From contig CM044862.1 of assembly GCA_024500155.1 (NCBI GenBank), positions 22,417,501 through 22,481,500 of the forward strand: a stretch of DNA of 64,000 nucleotides. Reading direction: 5' to 3'. Below are positions 48,140 through 57,255 of this stretch, piece by piece. A model generated the notes under the pieces. That model did no database searches. It saw only the letters and a program-made list of their open reading frames with translations, and was not told where the DNA came from. Source of the stretch: Chenopodium formosanum. Its lineage: Eukaryota > Streptophyta > Magnoliopsida > Caryophyllales > Amaranthaceae. Each line of letters begins with the position of its first letter. The first letter of the stretch is position 1. The position numbers and the translations under genes were made by a program.

Positions 48140-50640
48140 TTGTTGCTCTAAGTAGTGTCTTTCTGGAAAGTAACACGTTTCCAAAACGGCAAGTGGGAGG
48201 AAAATGAACTCGATGACCATCGATCTTAGCAACAAACTAGAACTGAGAATCTCGGAAGACCTTAAAGGACTTCGTGATAATGCTTGATCAAGAATACTCA
48301 AAAGGACTTTACAAGTGCCTTAAAAGAGAATTCATTACTCACAAAACATTAAAGATGTTGGAGTAAGATCAACATAATAAAAGGGCTTTGAAAGCGCCTT
48401 AAAACTCAGTGTTTGATGCAATTGCCCCGTATAGGTATAGAATTGACCAAAGGCTTGGATTGAATCCTATAAATTTTCTATTAAGTTAGAAACAAACCTA
48501 AGACTTACAAGCATACTATTTTCTATTAGATAGTAAAGGAATAATGTCTTATAAGATAGCTACGACAAATCCAAATTTCGAATAATGGTTAAAAGCCATG
48601 AAATTCCGAAATAGACTCCATGTTTGAAAATCATGTTTGAAACTTGATTAATTTGCATGAAAGGTGAAAGACCCATCGATTGCAAATAAGTTTTCAAGGA
48701 GAAAACTAACAAATGTGGAAATGTATATGCATACATAGCTAGATTGGTTGTAAAGGATATAATTAATTTCAAGGAGTTGATTTTAATAAAATCCCATTCA
48801 CCAATCGGAATGCTCAAGTCTTTTCGTGATTGATCTAGCAAAATTGCGCATATGAAATATGGCAATATAGATACCAAAACCGCCTTCCCAAAATGGAATT
48901 TTGGAAGTGACTATGGAATAGTCTAAGGGTTTTGAAAATCTAAATAATGCTAGATTTGAAAGCAAGCACATGGAATCCGTCATGGGATTAAAGGAAGCAT
49001 TGCATGAAGGAATTGGAACGTGTTTTCTCATAAAGTTAATAAGAGGATTGACTTATGGAGAAACATAGAAATTCTGATGAACAAGAAGTTTAGTGGGAGC
49101 AAAAGTAATGTTCCAACGAGAAGTTTACGAACTCTATTGTGAAACAACCATCAAATGCTAAAGGTTTAGATTTGAAAGTATTTTCGACAATGGACCGAGC
49201 TAAAGACGATACTTAGTACATGTTGGGAATTAAGTTCTCTGGTATAGACTTAATCAAATGTTTAAATGAGTAAAAGAAATTACCATGTTAAACATGAAAG
49301 ACTTTGAAAGGCTTTCGACCCATATGTATGAAGCTAAGTAAATGTTTGAACTAAGTATAAGCTAGGCTAAGTAATAAATCAAACAAGAAAGACTCTAGTA
49401 AGAGATTTTCAATCATATCATATAGCGAACGATTTGGCAAGACTCAGTGTAACTGTATGAGCTAAATGTCACATGGATGGAATAAAATTGAGAATCATTC
49501 TAGAATTAAATCCATCATGTAAGGCTATGATATGGAATCGTCAGATGACTTACATGCTTAGAGCATGTGAAGTACGTATATAATACCAATCGACATTAAT
49601 CTAAGTATTAGATCATTAGATTATAGTCAAGAACATCCAAAGAACTTAGATAAGTAGTTGGATGAGTTCTTGACGCATGGAAACAAATATAATTTGAGTT
49701 TTGATGTTGCAAGCAAAAACCTTAACAAGGACTAGATCCTTAGCAAGGAAACCATTTATAAGCACGAGGCAAGAAGTGTCGTGGCTTGAGAATGGTAACA
49801 TGGATGTGCATCCATGTATAATGTGCGGGAATTTAAGAAAAATTTCCATGATCACAAGTGATTAGGGTATCCCAAATCGTTGTGAGTCGCTTGGAGTAAA
49901 ACCCAAGCAAGGCATCATCAAGGAGTCTACTAAAATATATGTTGAGAATATTGTTGCCTTAAAGGCAATAATAAGGAAAGATGTTAAATGGAAAAGTTTG
50001 TCGTTGAACGTTGATGATTGTAGGTTGTCAAGTAGAAGGTCTTGAATCTAAAAATGGAGTGGGAGCCATTGCTTGGACAATAAATCCTGAATCACATGTA
50101 ATCCATTAACACTCTCAAAATTTTATCATCTTATTATGGAAATGGTGGATAATGAAGATGCTAAGGTTTGCAAAGTAATTATAACTAAACCTATGCAATA
50201 AGTGAACGACAACATTCATAATTGCATGAAAGAAATCAAGCATATCAAATATGAGTGTGATTTTTATGAATGTTTTATGAAGAGTACTACTCTTAAAACA
50301 TTTGGGAAAAACCATTTATCATAAGATGAAACATTGTGAAGTTTCATAGTGGAATAAAATATTTCTAAATATTCCACAAAACTATTTAATTGTGGTTTAG
50401 AATTAAATAATGAGTCCATTAGATTTTAAATAAATATTCAAAATAGGGTATCAAGTCAATGGCTTGGATAAAGAAACACCTATTAAGTGAACATTGAATA
50501 TTTTAATCGAAAATTATCCCTAATCAAGGTCATATTTTGTGGACGATTGATGACCATCAGAGATTAGTGTGTAGTATGATTTGTAGCACCGTTTCTTGTG
50601 CTATGAGAATATAAATCATTTGCACAGGAATTGGTTTAGA
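48140..50640 (+). pseudogene. Degenerate copia pol (RT to RNase H), copy B
   Basis: Relics in shifting frames, in the order expected for copia. YMLGIKFSG (about 49218) matches the RT YxLGI motif. Near 49390, NKKDSSKRF is a possible match to the NSKKG segment. IVKNIQRT (about 49625) and FLTHGNKYNLSFDVAS (about 49665) match the VKxILxYLRRT and linker region. RSLARKPFISTRQEVSW (about 49735) matches the SRSQSGYxFxLxGGAVSW region of RNase H. GAIAWTINPESH (about 50063) matches GAIxxAKEPxSH. Stops and shifts are everywhere, so no function is possible. Most of the same lesions are in copy A. The YADD box and integrase are not recognisable. Confidence 0.6.
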
Positions 50641-51130
50641 ACCATACTGGATCGACATATGAGGATACTTTAAGAGATTTAAAAATCGTCATAAGTATTT
50701 TCTCATTATTACTATCGGAACTCTTTTCCTTTGACCATGAGTAGTGGGAGATCTCTTGTTTGAGTACTGGTTCGCTTTGGTATCCGCCAAACGTTCGCCG
50801 TAACTGGGGATTATAAAGACAGATATTGGGCGGGTGAGTCCTCTTAGTAAGAGAAGCTACATTACAAGACTGGAAATGTCCCCCTACTAACAATAGGGAA
50901 CATGTCTTGTTGTTTACAAGGCCTCTCGAAGAGCGAGACTGTGAAAAATGCATGGTTGTGCTCAGATGGATTTTAGAAATCATCTGCTTATTGACAGTCA
51001 AACTCGGATTTCGAGAAACACTTCTAGACGTAACAGAGATAAATATTAATCTTACTCTGTAGTTCATGAAGAGACATGAAGAGACATAGGATAAGGGCTA
51101 TACACTAAATGCACACTTGTCCGGAAAGAC

Positions 51131-51141
51131 AAGTGGGAGAT
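51131..51141 (+). other. Polypurine tract, copia type
   Basis: AAGTGGGAGAT immediately before the 3' LTR, the usual plant copia polypurine tract. Confidence 0.85.
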
Positions 51142-52169
51142 TGAAAGGAATGGTGTCCTTCGAACAAGTGTATTATTCTGATAGCGGGTTCCGAATTATT
51201 ATAAAGCTAATATATTCAGCAAGGTCAAGTGATCGGAATGCCTGGGTGGAGGCCGCTTCCGATCAGTAATATTAATATAATTAATATTACAGCTTAATCT
51301 TGACTGAACCCTTCGGGTCACACCCAAGCAAATATATGCGAACCAACTCGACGAATTAATTCGGAAGAAATTAATTCGTCGCCCGAGTGTTAAATAATTA
51401 GACGTCGGTAATTCGAGCTTAGAGCGTCGAAACCGATCGTCGGAAGTCGAGTCTAAACAATAAAAGACGAGCTGGGCTCGGGCCAGGTGCGGGCTCGGAC
51501 CAGGTGCGGGCTGGGCTCGGGCTGGACTCGGGCTTGGCTCGGGCCATAGGGCCGTGAATAAGGGGAAGGTTGGAATATAGGAGCAAGTGGGTTGCCATGT
51601 GGCACAAGGTGAGGGAGAAAGTGGGGAGCAAGTTTGGTCCCCATCTCCAAGTGGTCCTCACCTACTCTCTCATGTATACTTGACACTTGTTGATTTATTA
51701 CTAGTTTGCTTAATAATTTTATTTTAGCTTTAAAATAAAATGAGAAAATCTCATTGTCCCACATTGATGGGAGAGATTTTCATACTCCCATCATTCCCTA
51801 TAAATACCCAACTTTGGGCATTGGAAATGATGCTTGAGTGGGATTTAAAAAGAGCATTCCATAATATTGGAAAAACTCTTAAACTCATATAACACTCGAG
51901 TTTTGGTCGGACCTCGCTAACCCCCAGGTAGTAGACCTTAAAGTTGTGTTCGCCTTTTTGTGGGTGGATACCGTCGGAGGCGCGGCGCTTGACGTGCTCG
52001 TAGCTTTCAAGTAAGAGCCTCGGTTTTTGGGCGAAGCTCGCTTCGAGGGTAAGATTCGTTATCTTTTCTTTGTGATTATTTATTTATGCTTCATGATTTT
52101 AATTATTGCGAGTGGTTCCTTGGGTCGGGGTTTGTTTCCGCGGTGAGTCGGACTCACCAAATCCTAACA
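51142..52169 (+). repeat. Family C 3' LTR, copy B
   Basis: 1028 bp. Collinear with the 5' LTR except for loss of about 185 bp of GC-rich sequence after AAAAGACGA (51470). Ends CAAATCCTAACA; followed by target duplication TTTTA. Confidence 0.93.
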
Positions 52170-53109
52170 TTTTACCCCTCCCAAAATTGGAAAAAAAATT
52201 CAATTTGTGAAATAATTAACAATGAATGTGTAATTTAATTTGATGTCTTTCCCCAATTTTGAGAGGAGGTACAATATAGGGGAATAAGAGATAAGAGAGA
52301 GAGAAAGAAAGGGAGGAAATATGTAGTTAATGGGCCCCACATGACGTCATATTTGAGTTGAGAGTCAAGTAGGTGGGAAGTTTTGATGTTCTGAAAAATA
52401 GTTGGCGGTAAAATTCAAAAAAAAAATGTAGGTGATAATTGCTAAAACAACAACAATTATAGGTGATAATTGTCAAAAAAATCCAAAAAAAAAAAATAAT
52501 AAATTAATTAATTAAAATAATATAAAAACTATAAAAAAAAATGTAACGAAGGATATCCTATTAAGGCTATTATGAATATAAATATTTGGTTAAAATGTCA
52601 AGATGTTAGCCAACTATTTAAAAAAAAAAAATTAAAAAAAAAACATTTTGAGGCATCCTTGATCGATTTATGTCTCCCTCTTTGATCTTTATTCTTTTTT
52701 AGTGTTTATTAATGATAATGAATTATTATACTTCTATAAATATTGACATTTTTATTATTCTCAATTAATGTCCTTTGCAAAAACTGCATTCCGAAGCGAA
52801 AAGGAAGTAAAAGAAGTAGAAGATTTACTTAAACTTTTCGAAAATGAGATCAAAGGAAAGAAGTTCTTTAGAGGAAATAACATTGGATTCTTGGACATTG
52901 TGGCAACAATGGTAGCTTTATGGATTCCATGCTTGCAAGAAGTTACAGCCAAAGAAGTGCTTACAATTGAAAAGTATCCACGCATATGATCTTGGGCTAA
53001 AGATGTCTTAAGTTGTCCTATTATCAAAGAAAATCTGCCTCAAAAAGAAAAAATGCTAGCATTCTGCCAAGCTCGACATGCTAATATAAACGTAATGGCT
53101 ACCAATTAA

Positions 53110-53714
53110 GAATGTCACTGGTAATATACATGGTTGTAACACTTGTAAGCTACTAGGTATCGGAATGTGGTATGGGTTTGAAATAAGGACTGAAATTGTA
53201 CTATGATATTCTCAGTTTGAAATTTGATTAATGATAACATTTGTTTGGTTTAATTTTAGAAAGATTTTGAAAGTATTGGTATGGTATGAGCTAAACCAAC
53301 CCTCCTCCCTAGGTTTTTAAATCCTATACCTTGGAGATTTGATGTGTATATGGGTTTAAAAGTCTTAAAATTAAATTGTCAACTCTACAATAAGTTTCGT
53401 ACTTTACTGATCTAATAACCACTGTAATTAACCGATAATACAATTAAAAATAAGGCCTTTAATATACTACTACTAATCGATTGTTAACCGCTGGTAGTTT
53501 ATATTGGTTGGTAAAATTATTGTTGTTGCATTACTGTTATTACTCATCCTTATTTAGTTGACATGTTTTTTTATAGGGAACACACTTCTATGAGTAAGTA
53601 GAGACGCAGTTCTTTTTCTAAAAAAGAAATAAACTCATTTTTTGTACTAAAATCAAATATTTTGGTAACCAAAAAATACCAAAAAAACAAAAACTAAATT
53701 CTTATTGGCACGAA
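53110..53714. other. 3' flank of GST pseudogene, AT-rich
   Basis: No open frame or element terminus was recognised. It contains the original target site of the LINE at its right edge. Confidence 0.5.
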
Positions 53715-53725
53715 TTAAAATATGC

Positions 53726-55475
53726 GTAGGAGGGCTCGGTTTTAAGGATATGACTATCTTTAATGATGCCCTTCTAGGAAAACAAGCTTGGCATCTTATT
53801 TCAGCTCCTGACTCGTTGCTTAGTCTTTTGATGAAAGGGAAGTACTATCCCCATTGTGACTTTTTGGATGCTTCTTTGGGGTTGAATGGTAGTATATCTT
53901 GGCGTAATATTTGGGGTGCAAAAGCACTGGTGAAAGAGGGACTTATATGGAGGGTATGGGATGGTCATGCGATTGATATCTACACAGCACCGTGGGTGGT
54001 AGATGATCAGGGGAGTCGCCTTCTTTCCCCGAGAGTTGAGGGTCTTTCCTTGGTTTGTGACCTTATCGATGAGGAAAGCAGTGACTGGAAGCATGATGTT
54101 ATTGAGGCAAATTTTAGTGCTCGAGATATCACTTGTATTATGCAAATTCCCATAAGCATCCGTCAGCCCAAAGACCAGTTAACTTGGGCATTCTCTCATG
54201 ATGGTGTTTACTCTGTCAAAACGGCGTATCTCTTGGGTAAATCTTGTAACCTCGATAATTTTTATGAAGCGTGGGTGCTGATTTGGGGTCTTGATACCAT
54301 TCCAAAAGTCAAGTTATTTCTTTGGTGTGCTTGTACTAAATCCCTCCCTACCCGTGAGTTGCTACATTATAGACATATGACTGAAAGTGACTCATGCCCG
54401 TGGTGTAGTTCGGTTTGTGAAATGACGAGCCGTGCTTTCTTCTTCTGTGTAGCGGTGCTTGATCTTTGGAGAGAATTGGACTGTGATGACTTGGTTCCCA
54501 CTGATTCGAGTGAAGATATCAAGGAAGTGCTTGTGCGTTGGAACAAGTTGGACTCGAAAAAGTGCTTGAAAGGTGCAGCCTTGATGTGGTTTATATGGAG
54601 CAGACGAAATGATAAAGTTTTCAATCCGAAAGAAGTGTCGCACTTGGTCATCAAGGAAAGAGTTCAGCGCCTTGTTGATGATTGCATCAAGTATTGCTCG
54701 AAGATTTATGGTGTAGTGGGTGCGAGGAAGAGCAGGAGTGCTAAAATCTGGAGCCCTCCTCCAGCAGATTTCGTGAAGATTAATTGTGATGCCAGCTAGC
54801 GTGATGAAGGGTGGGTTGGTGTTGGGGCTGTGGCAAGAGATGATAAGGGGAATGTCATATTTGCAGGCTCTAGATGCACTTGGGGCAGCTGGACACCCGA
54901 GATTGCTGAAGGCAAAGCGATTCTTTTTTAGGATGCCCCAGTTTCTCATGATGAGAAACAAATTTCGTTTCTCACATGGCATTTTCGTAAATAAACCAAC
55001 AATTTTATTCAACTTTTTTAAATGTGGAGCCCACAATATTGAAAAAGTTGTTGATTTATTCACGAAAATGCCACCATGAGAAACAAATTTCGTTTCTCAC
55101 CATGAGAAACAGGGAATTTCCCATTCTTTTTGGGTTAAAACTGGCTCGCAAATATGGTATCAAGCGTGTGATCATGGAGTCTGACAGCCAAGTTGTCATC
55201 AAGCGCCTGTCGAAAGCGGTGACCTTCTTTTCTTACCTTAATTCTGTCTTAGATGATGTTATGTATGTTAGAAAATTCCTTGAGTTTGTTTCTTGGTATC
55301 ATGTTCATAGAGACGGGAATTCTGTCGCCCATTCTCTAGCTAGAATAGTACCTTTTGGCTTCGTGCAAGTATGGGAAAATCATTGTCCCCCCGAAATTGC
55401 TCCTTATGTAATGATGGACAATTTGTCTAACACTTGATTAATGGTACTACTAGCTTTTCTTCAAAAAAAAAAAAG
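53726..55475 (+). pseudogene. 5'-truncated LINE insertion: RT tail, zf-RVT, RNase H
   Basis: Flanked by a perfect 11-bp duplication TTAAAATATGC (53715-53725 and 55476-55486), with a poly(A) tail at 55463-55474. Coding starts within the insert at VGGLGFKDMTIFNDALLGKQ (post-RT region), then WRVWDGHAIDIYTAPWV, then zf-RVT (IPKVKLFLWCACTKSLPTRE and SCPWCSS), then RNase H (VKINCDAS, stop TAG at 54797, RDEGWVGVGAVARDDKG, EIAEGKAILF). It continues after the 194-bp MITE at 55123: GLKLARKYGIKRVIMESDSQ, then GNSVAHSLARIVP and TGA at 55435. Besides the MITE, only the TAG after DAS disrupts the frame. This is a classic target-primed insertion with 5' truncation. Confidence 0.93.
54929..55122. mobile_element. 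Mutator-type MITE inside LINE RNase H
   Basis: The insert of 194 bp is flanked by the 9-bp duplication ATTCTTTTT (54920-54928 and 55123-55131). Its arms are imperfect inverted repeats (CAGTTTCTCATGATGAGAAAC and, at the other end, CACCATGAGAAACAGGG). Each arm itself contains small hairpins of TTTCTCAT/ATGAGAAA. Removing it with one copy of the duplication restores the LINE frame (KAILFGLKLA). Confidence 0.85.
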
Positions 55476-55732
55476 TTAAAATATGCTTACTCGGTACCGT
55501 GATAGATAGATTTCGAAGTCAACCCAAATACAACACTCGATTCAAATTTCAATTTATATGAATACAATAATTATTTAACGGACTCAAATTTGATATAGCT
55601 TAACACAACCTGATATCACCAAATCCGACTTAGACATGAGAGTATGAGATACCCAAGTTGACACCTTTACCCCACCTTACATAATCAACTACTCCATAAT
55701 TGTCAAGTTTCAACAAACACCTTGTAATTATA

Positions 55733-55765
55733 ACTAGTGTCTACCCCAGGTGATGCCTCGGGTTA
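55733..55765 (-). mobile_element. Helitron 3' terminus, minus strand
   Basis: The sequence ACTAGTGTCTACCCCAGG is followed by TGATGCCTCGGG. On the minus strand this is a hairpin (CCCGAGG ... CCTGGGG, one mismatch) about 10 bases before CTAG followed by T. The element would extend to the right; the 5' TC end is not identified. Confidence 0.55.
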
Positions 55766-55927
55766 TTAGTATATGTTTACTTCTTGCTTTAATTTAACAA
55801 TTATGTTCGACTATTTGTATAGTTAGTGTGTGTAGTGGTTCGAACGTTGCCTCGGATGTCACTTTATTTTTTAAAAAAAAATTATTTACATCATATGTAT
55901 TTATATTTTAATCTTATGAAAAATAAA

Positions 55928-56825
55928 GGAAATTTTGTCAAAAACTACCTATTATACTCAAGAATTTGCGAGAAACTACCTATTAAAAAAAATGTTGTAA
56001 TTGACTACCTATTTTTTGAAAAATGTTGTAATTTACTACCTGTTGCCGGATTTTGAAGTTTGACCATATTTCTCTGGCGTTGACTTAGGCACTTGCCACT
56101 CACGTGAGACTTAATGTTCATTTTTTTCCCAAATTTCCCCCAAACTTCCCCCAAACTACCTATTATGCATGTAATGTTCATTTTTTTCCCAAATTTCCCC
56201 CAAATTTTGAAATTCGCTGTTCATCTTCTTCATCTACTGACAAAATTTCCTTTCTTCTTCTAATCCAATTAAACTTCCTCCTTGGGTTTTCATGAGTCCA
56301 CGACGTCACCCTAGCAATGGGAATTCCACTCTTGCACTTGGCTTTGGACGAAGAAGACATTCGCACACCTGCAATTCACAATTTTCGTTTTAAATAAACC
56401 CTAAATTCATGGGAACGAATCTTTGAGAATAAAACCAGCAATTAATATATAGAGGGTTTCAATCGAAATCCATTAAACAAAACTAAATTAAACAACAATT
56501 ATCTCAATCGCGCACAACAGAGGAGGAGATTGGCTCAAAAAAATCGCCTTCAAATTGAAATTGGGGCTTTTTGGGAAAAAGTCGTGGAATTAGAATTAGT
56601 GGGAAGCAATTTGGGGAAAATTTGGGAAAGAAAGCTTCATTAAGTCTCACGTGAGTAGCACGTGACTAAGTCAACGCCGGAGTAAAATGGTCAAACTACA
56701 AAATCCGGCAACAGGTAGTAAATTACAACATTTTTCAAATTTTAGGTAGTAAATTACAACTTTTTTTTAATAGGTAGTTTCTCGCAAATTCTTGAGTATA
56801 ATAGGTAGTTTTTGACAAAATTACC
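55928..56825. mobile_element. Second MULE-like element with long inverted repeats and a GRF fragment
   Basis: Arms about 55928-56165 and 56605-56825. The left arm begins GGAAATTTTGTCAAAAACTA, and the right arm, inverted, begins GGTAATTTTGTCAAAAACTA. Both continue through TTTGCGAGAAACTACCTATT, and both share the CTCACGTGAG and GTCAACGCCGG segments. Flanking AAAAATAAA is present on both sides within one base. The unit ACTACCTATT recurs inside each arm. The interior (56165-56640) has no transposase but a minus-strand GRF zinc-finger fragment. Confidence 0.82.
56178..56366 (-). pseudogene. GRF zinc-finger N-terminal fragment
   Basis: Minus-strand frame of 62 residues: MRMSSSSKAKCKSGIPIARV then TSWTHENPRRKFNW. 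This matches the first half of plant GRF fingers (C-x-C-G, then TSWTxxNPGRRF), but the second Cys is Ser and the Gly of NPGR is Arg. The second half (C-x-F-F-x-W) is missing; what follows is basic and acidic filler. An ordinary plant ATG context precedes it. A captured or decayed gene piece inside the MULE-like element. Confidence 0.65.
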
Positions 56826-57255
56826 AAAAAATAAATGAATTATATTACCTCTAATTTACCTAATAAATGAAAGGAATATATAATATAATGTGAAACTTGA
56901 AACATTAATAATAGTTAGTTGATATGGTAAAGGTAATTGTAGGAGTTTATAGGTACTAATAATGTAATAAAAATGAATCATATTCATAAAGCACCTAAAC
57001 CAAGGATCATTGCATAACACATAAAGAACATATAATTGTATCTTTGAAGCGTGATTCCACGTGCGATCGAGCAAGAACAATGGGAGATAAAGAACCCCAA
57101 GCGTGATTCCTCTACTTGGTCCACGGGCACAGATTAAACCTCCACTAATGCTATTTAGTCGTGATTGAACGTTTCAATCAACCTTCAACTGAGAAGAGAG
57201 GAGACAAACGAGCCACGAGCCGCCGCCACCACCACCGTTCAACGGTGTCCGTACC
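56826..57255. other. Spacer between MULE-like element and gypsy LTR
   Basis: AT-rich; contains a duplicated phrase AAGCGTGATTCC (57047 and 57099). No gene recognised. Confidence 0.5.

Larger units (their letters stand above)
44402..52169 (+). mobile_element. Family C Ty1/copia-like element, copy B, full length
   Basis: 5' LTR 44402-45614 and 3' LTR 51142-52169, target duplication TTTTA (44397-44401 and 52170-52174), primer site after the 5' LTR and polypurine tract before the 3' LTR. The internal pol is a shredded relic. The 3' LTR lacks about 185 bp present in the 5' LTR. A 1.7-kb internal deletion, with a poly-A scar at 48126-48137, distinguishes it from copy A. Confidence 0.93.
44277..52400. 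mobile_element. Foldback MITE split by copia element
   Basis: 44277-44336 (CAAAACATCAAAACTTCTCA, then TACTTGACTCTTAACTC) is the inverted match of 52336-52400 (GAGTTGAGAGTCAAGTAGG, then AAGTTTTGATGTTCTG). The two arms flank the 7.77-kb family C element, whose target duplication TTTTA lies inside the MITE. Without it the MITE would be about 350 bp. Confidence 0.75.
42776..53109 (+). pseudogene. Tau-class glutathione S-transferase, intron expanded by nested elements
   Basis: Exon 1 (42776-43088) encodes the thioredoxin-like GSH-binding domain: KLFGYWPSPYSRKVEIALKL with the catalytic-type Ser, then KKIPVLVHDGKAVAESLVIM with the cis-Pro and the E-S pair that binds glutathione. The start codon is ATA instead of ATG (compare ATGGGAAAAGTG at 62134). 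A 4-base insertion near 43066 shifts the frame before the conserved intron site (DDK, AAG|GTATGG). Exon 2 (about 52765-53109) encodes the helical C-terminal domain (EVEDLLKLFENEIKGKKFF, NNIGFLDIVATMVALWIP) and ends ATN-TAA. A TGG-to-TGA change at 52987 truncates it, and the acceptor seems to be CTCAA instead of CTCAG near 52764. The intron, normally about 100-1000 bp, is about 9.7 kb and holds a Helitron end, a foldback MITE and a complete copia element. A dead gene for a detoxification enzyme. Confidence 0.9.

Noticed and set aside
48798..49031. Minus-strand 77-aa frame conserved in both family C copies (also 31209-31442)
   Set aside because: Conservation reflects the recent common origin of the copies; the frame is antisense to pol relics and has no recognisable domain.
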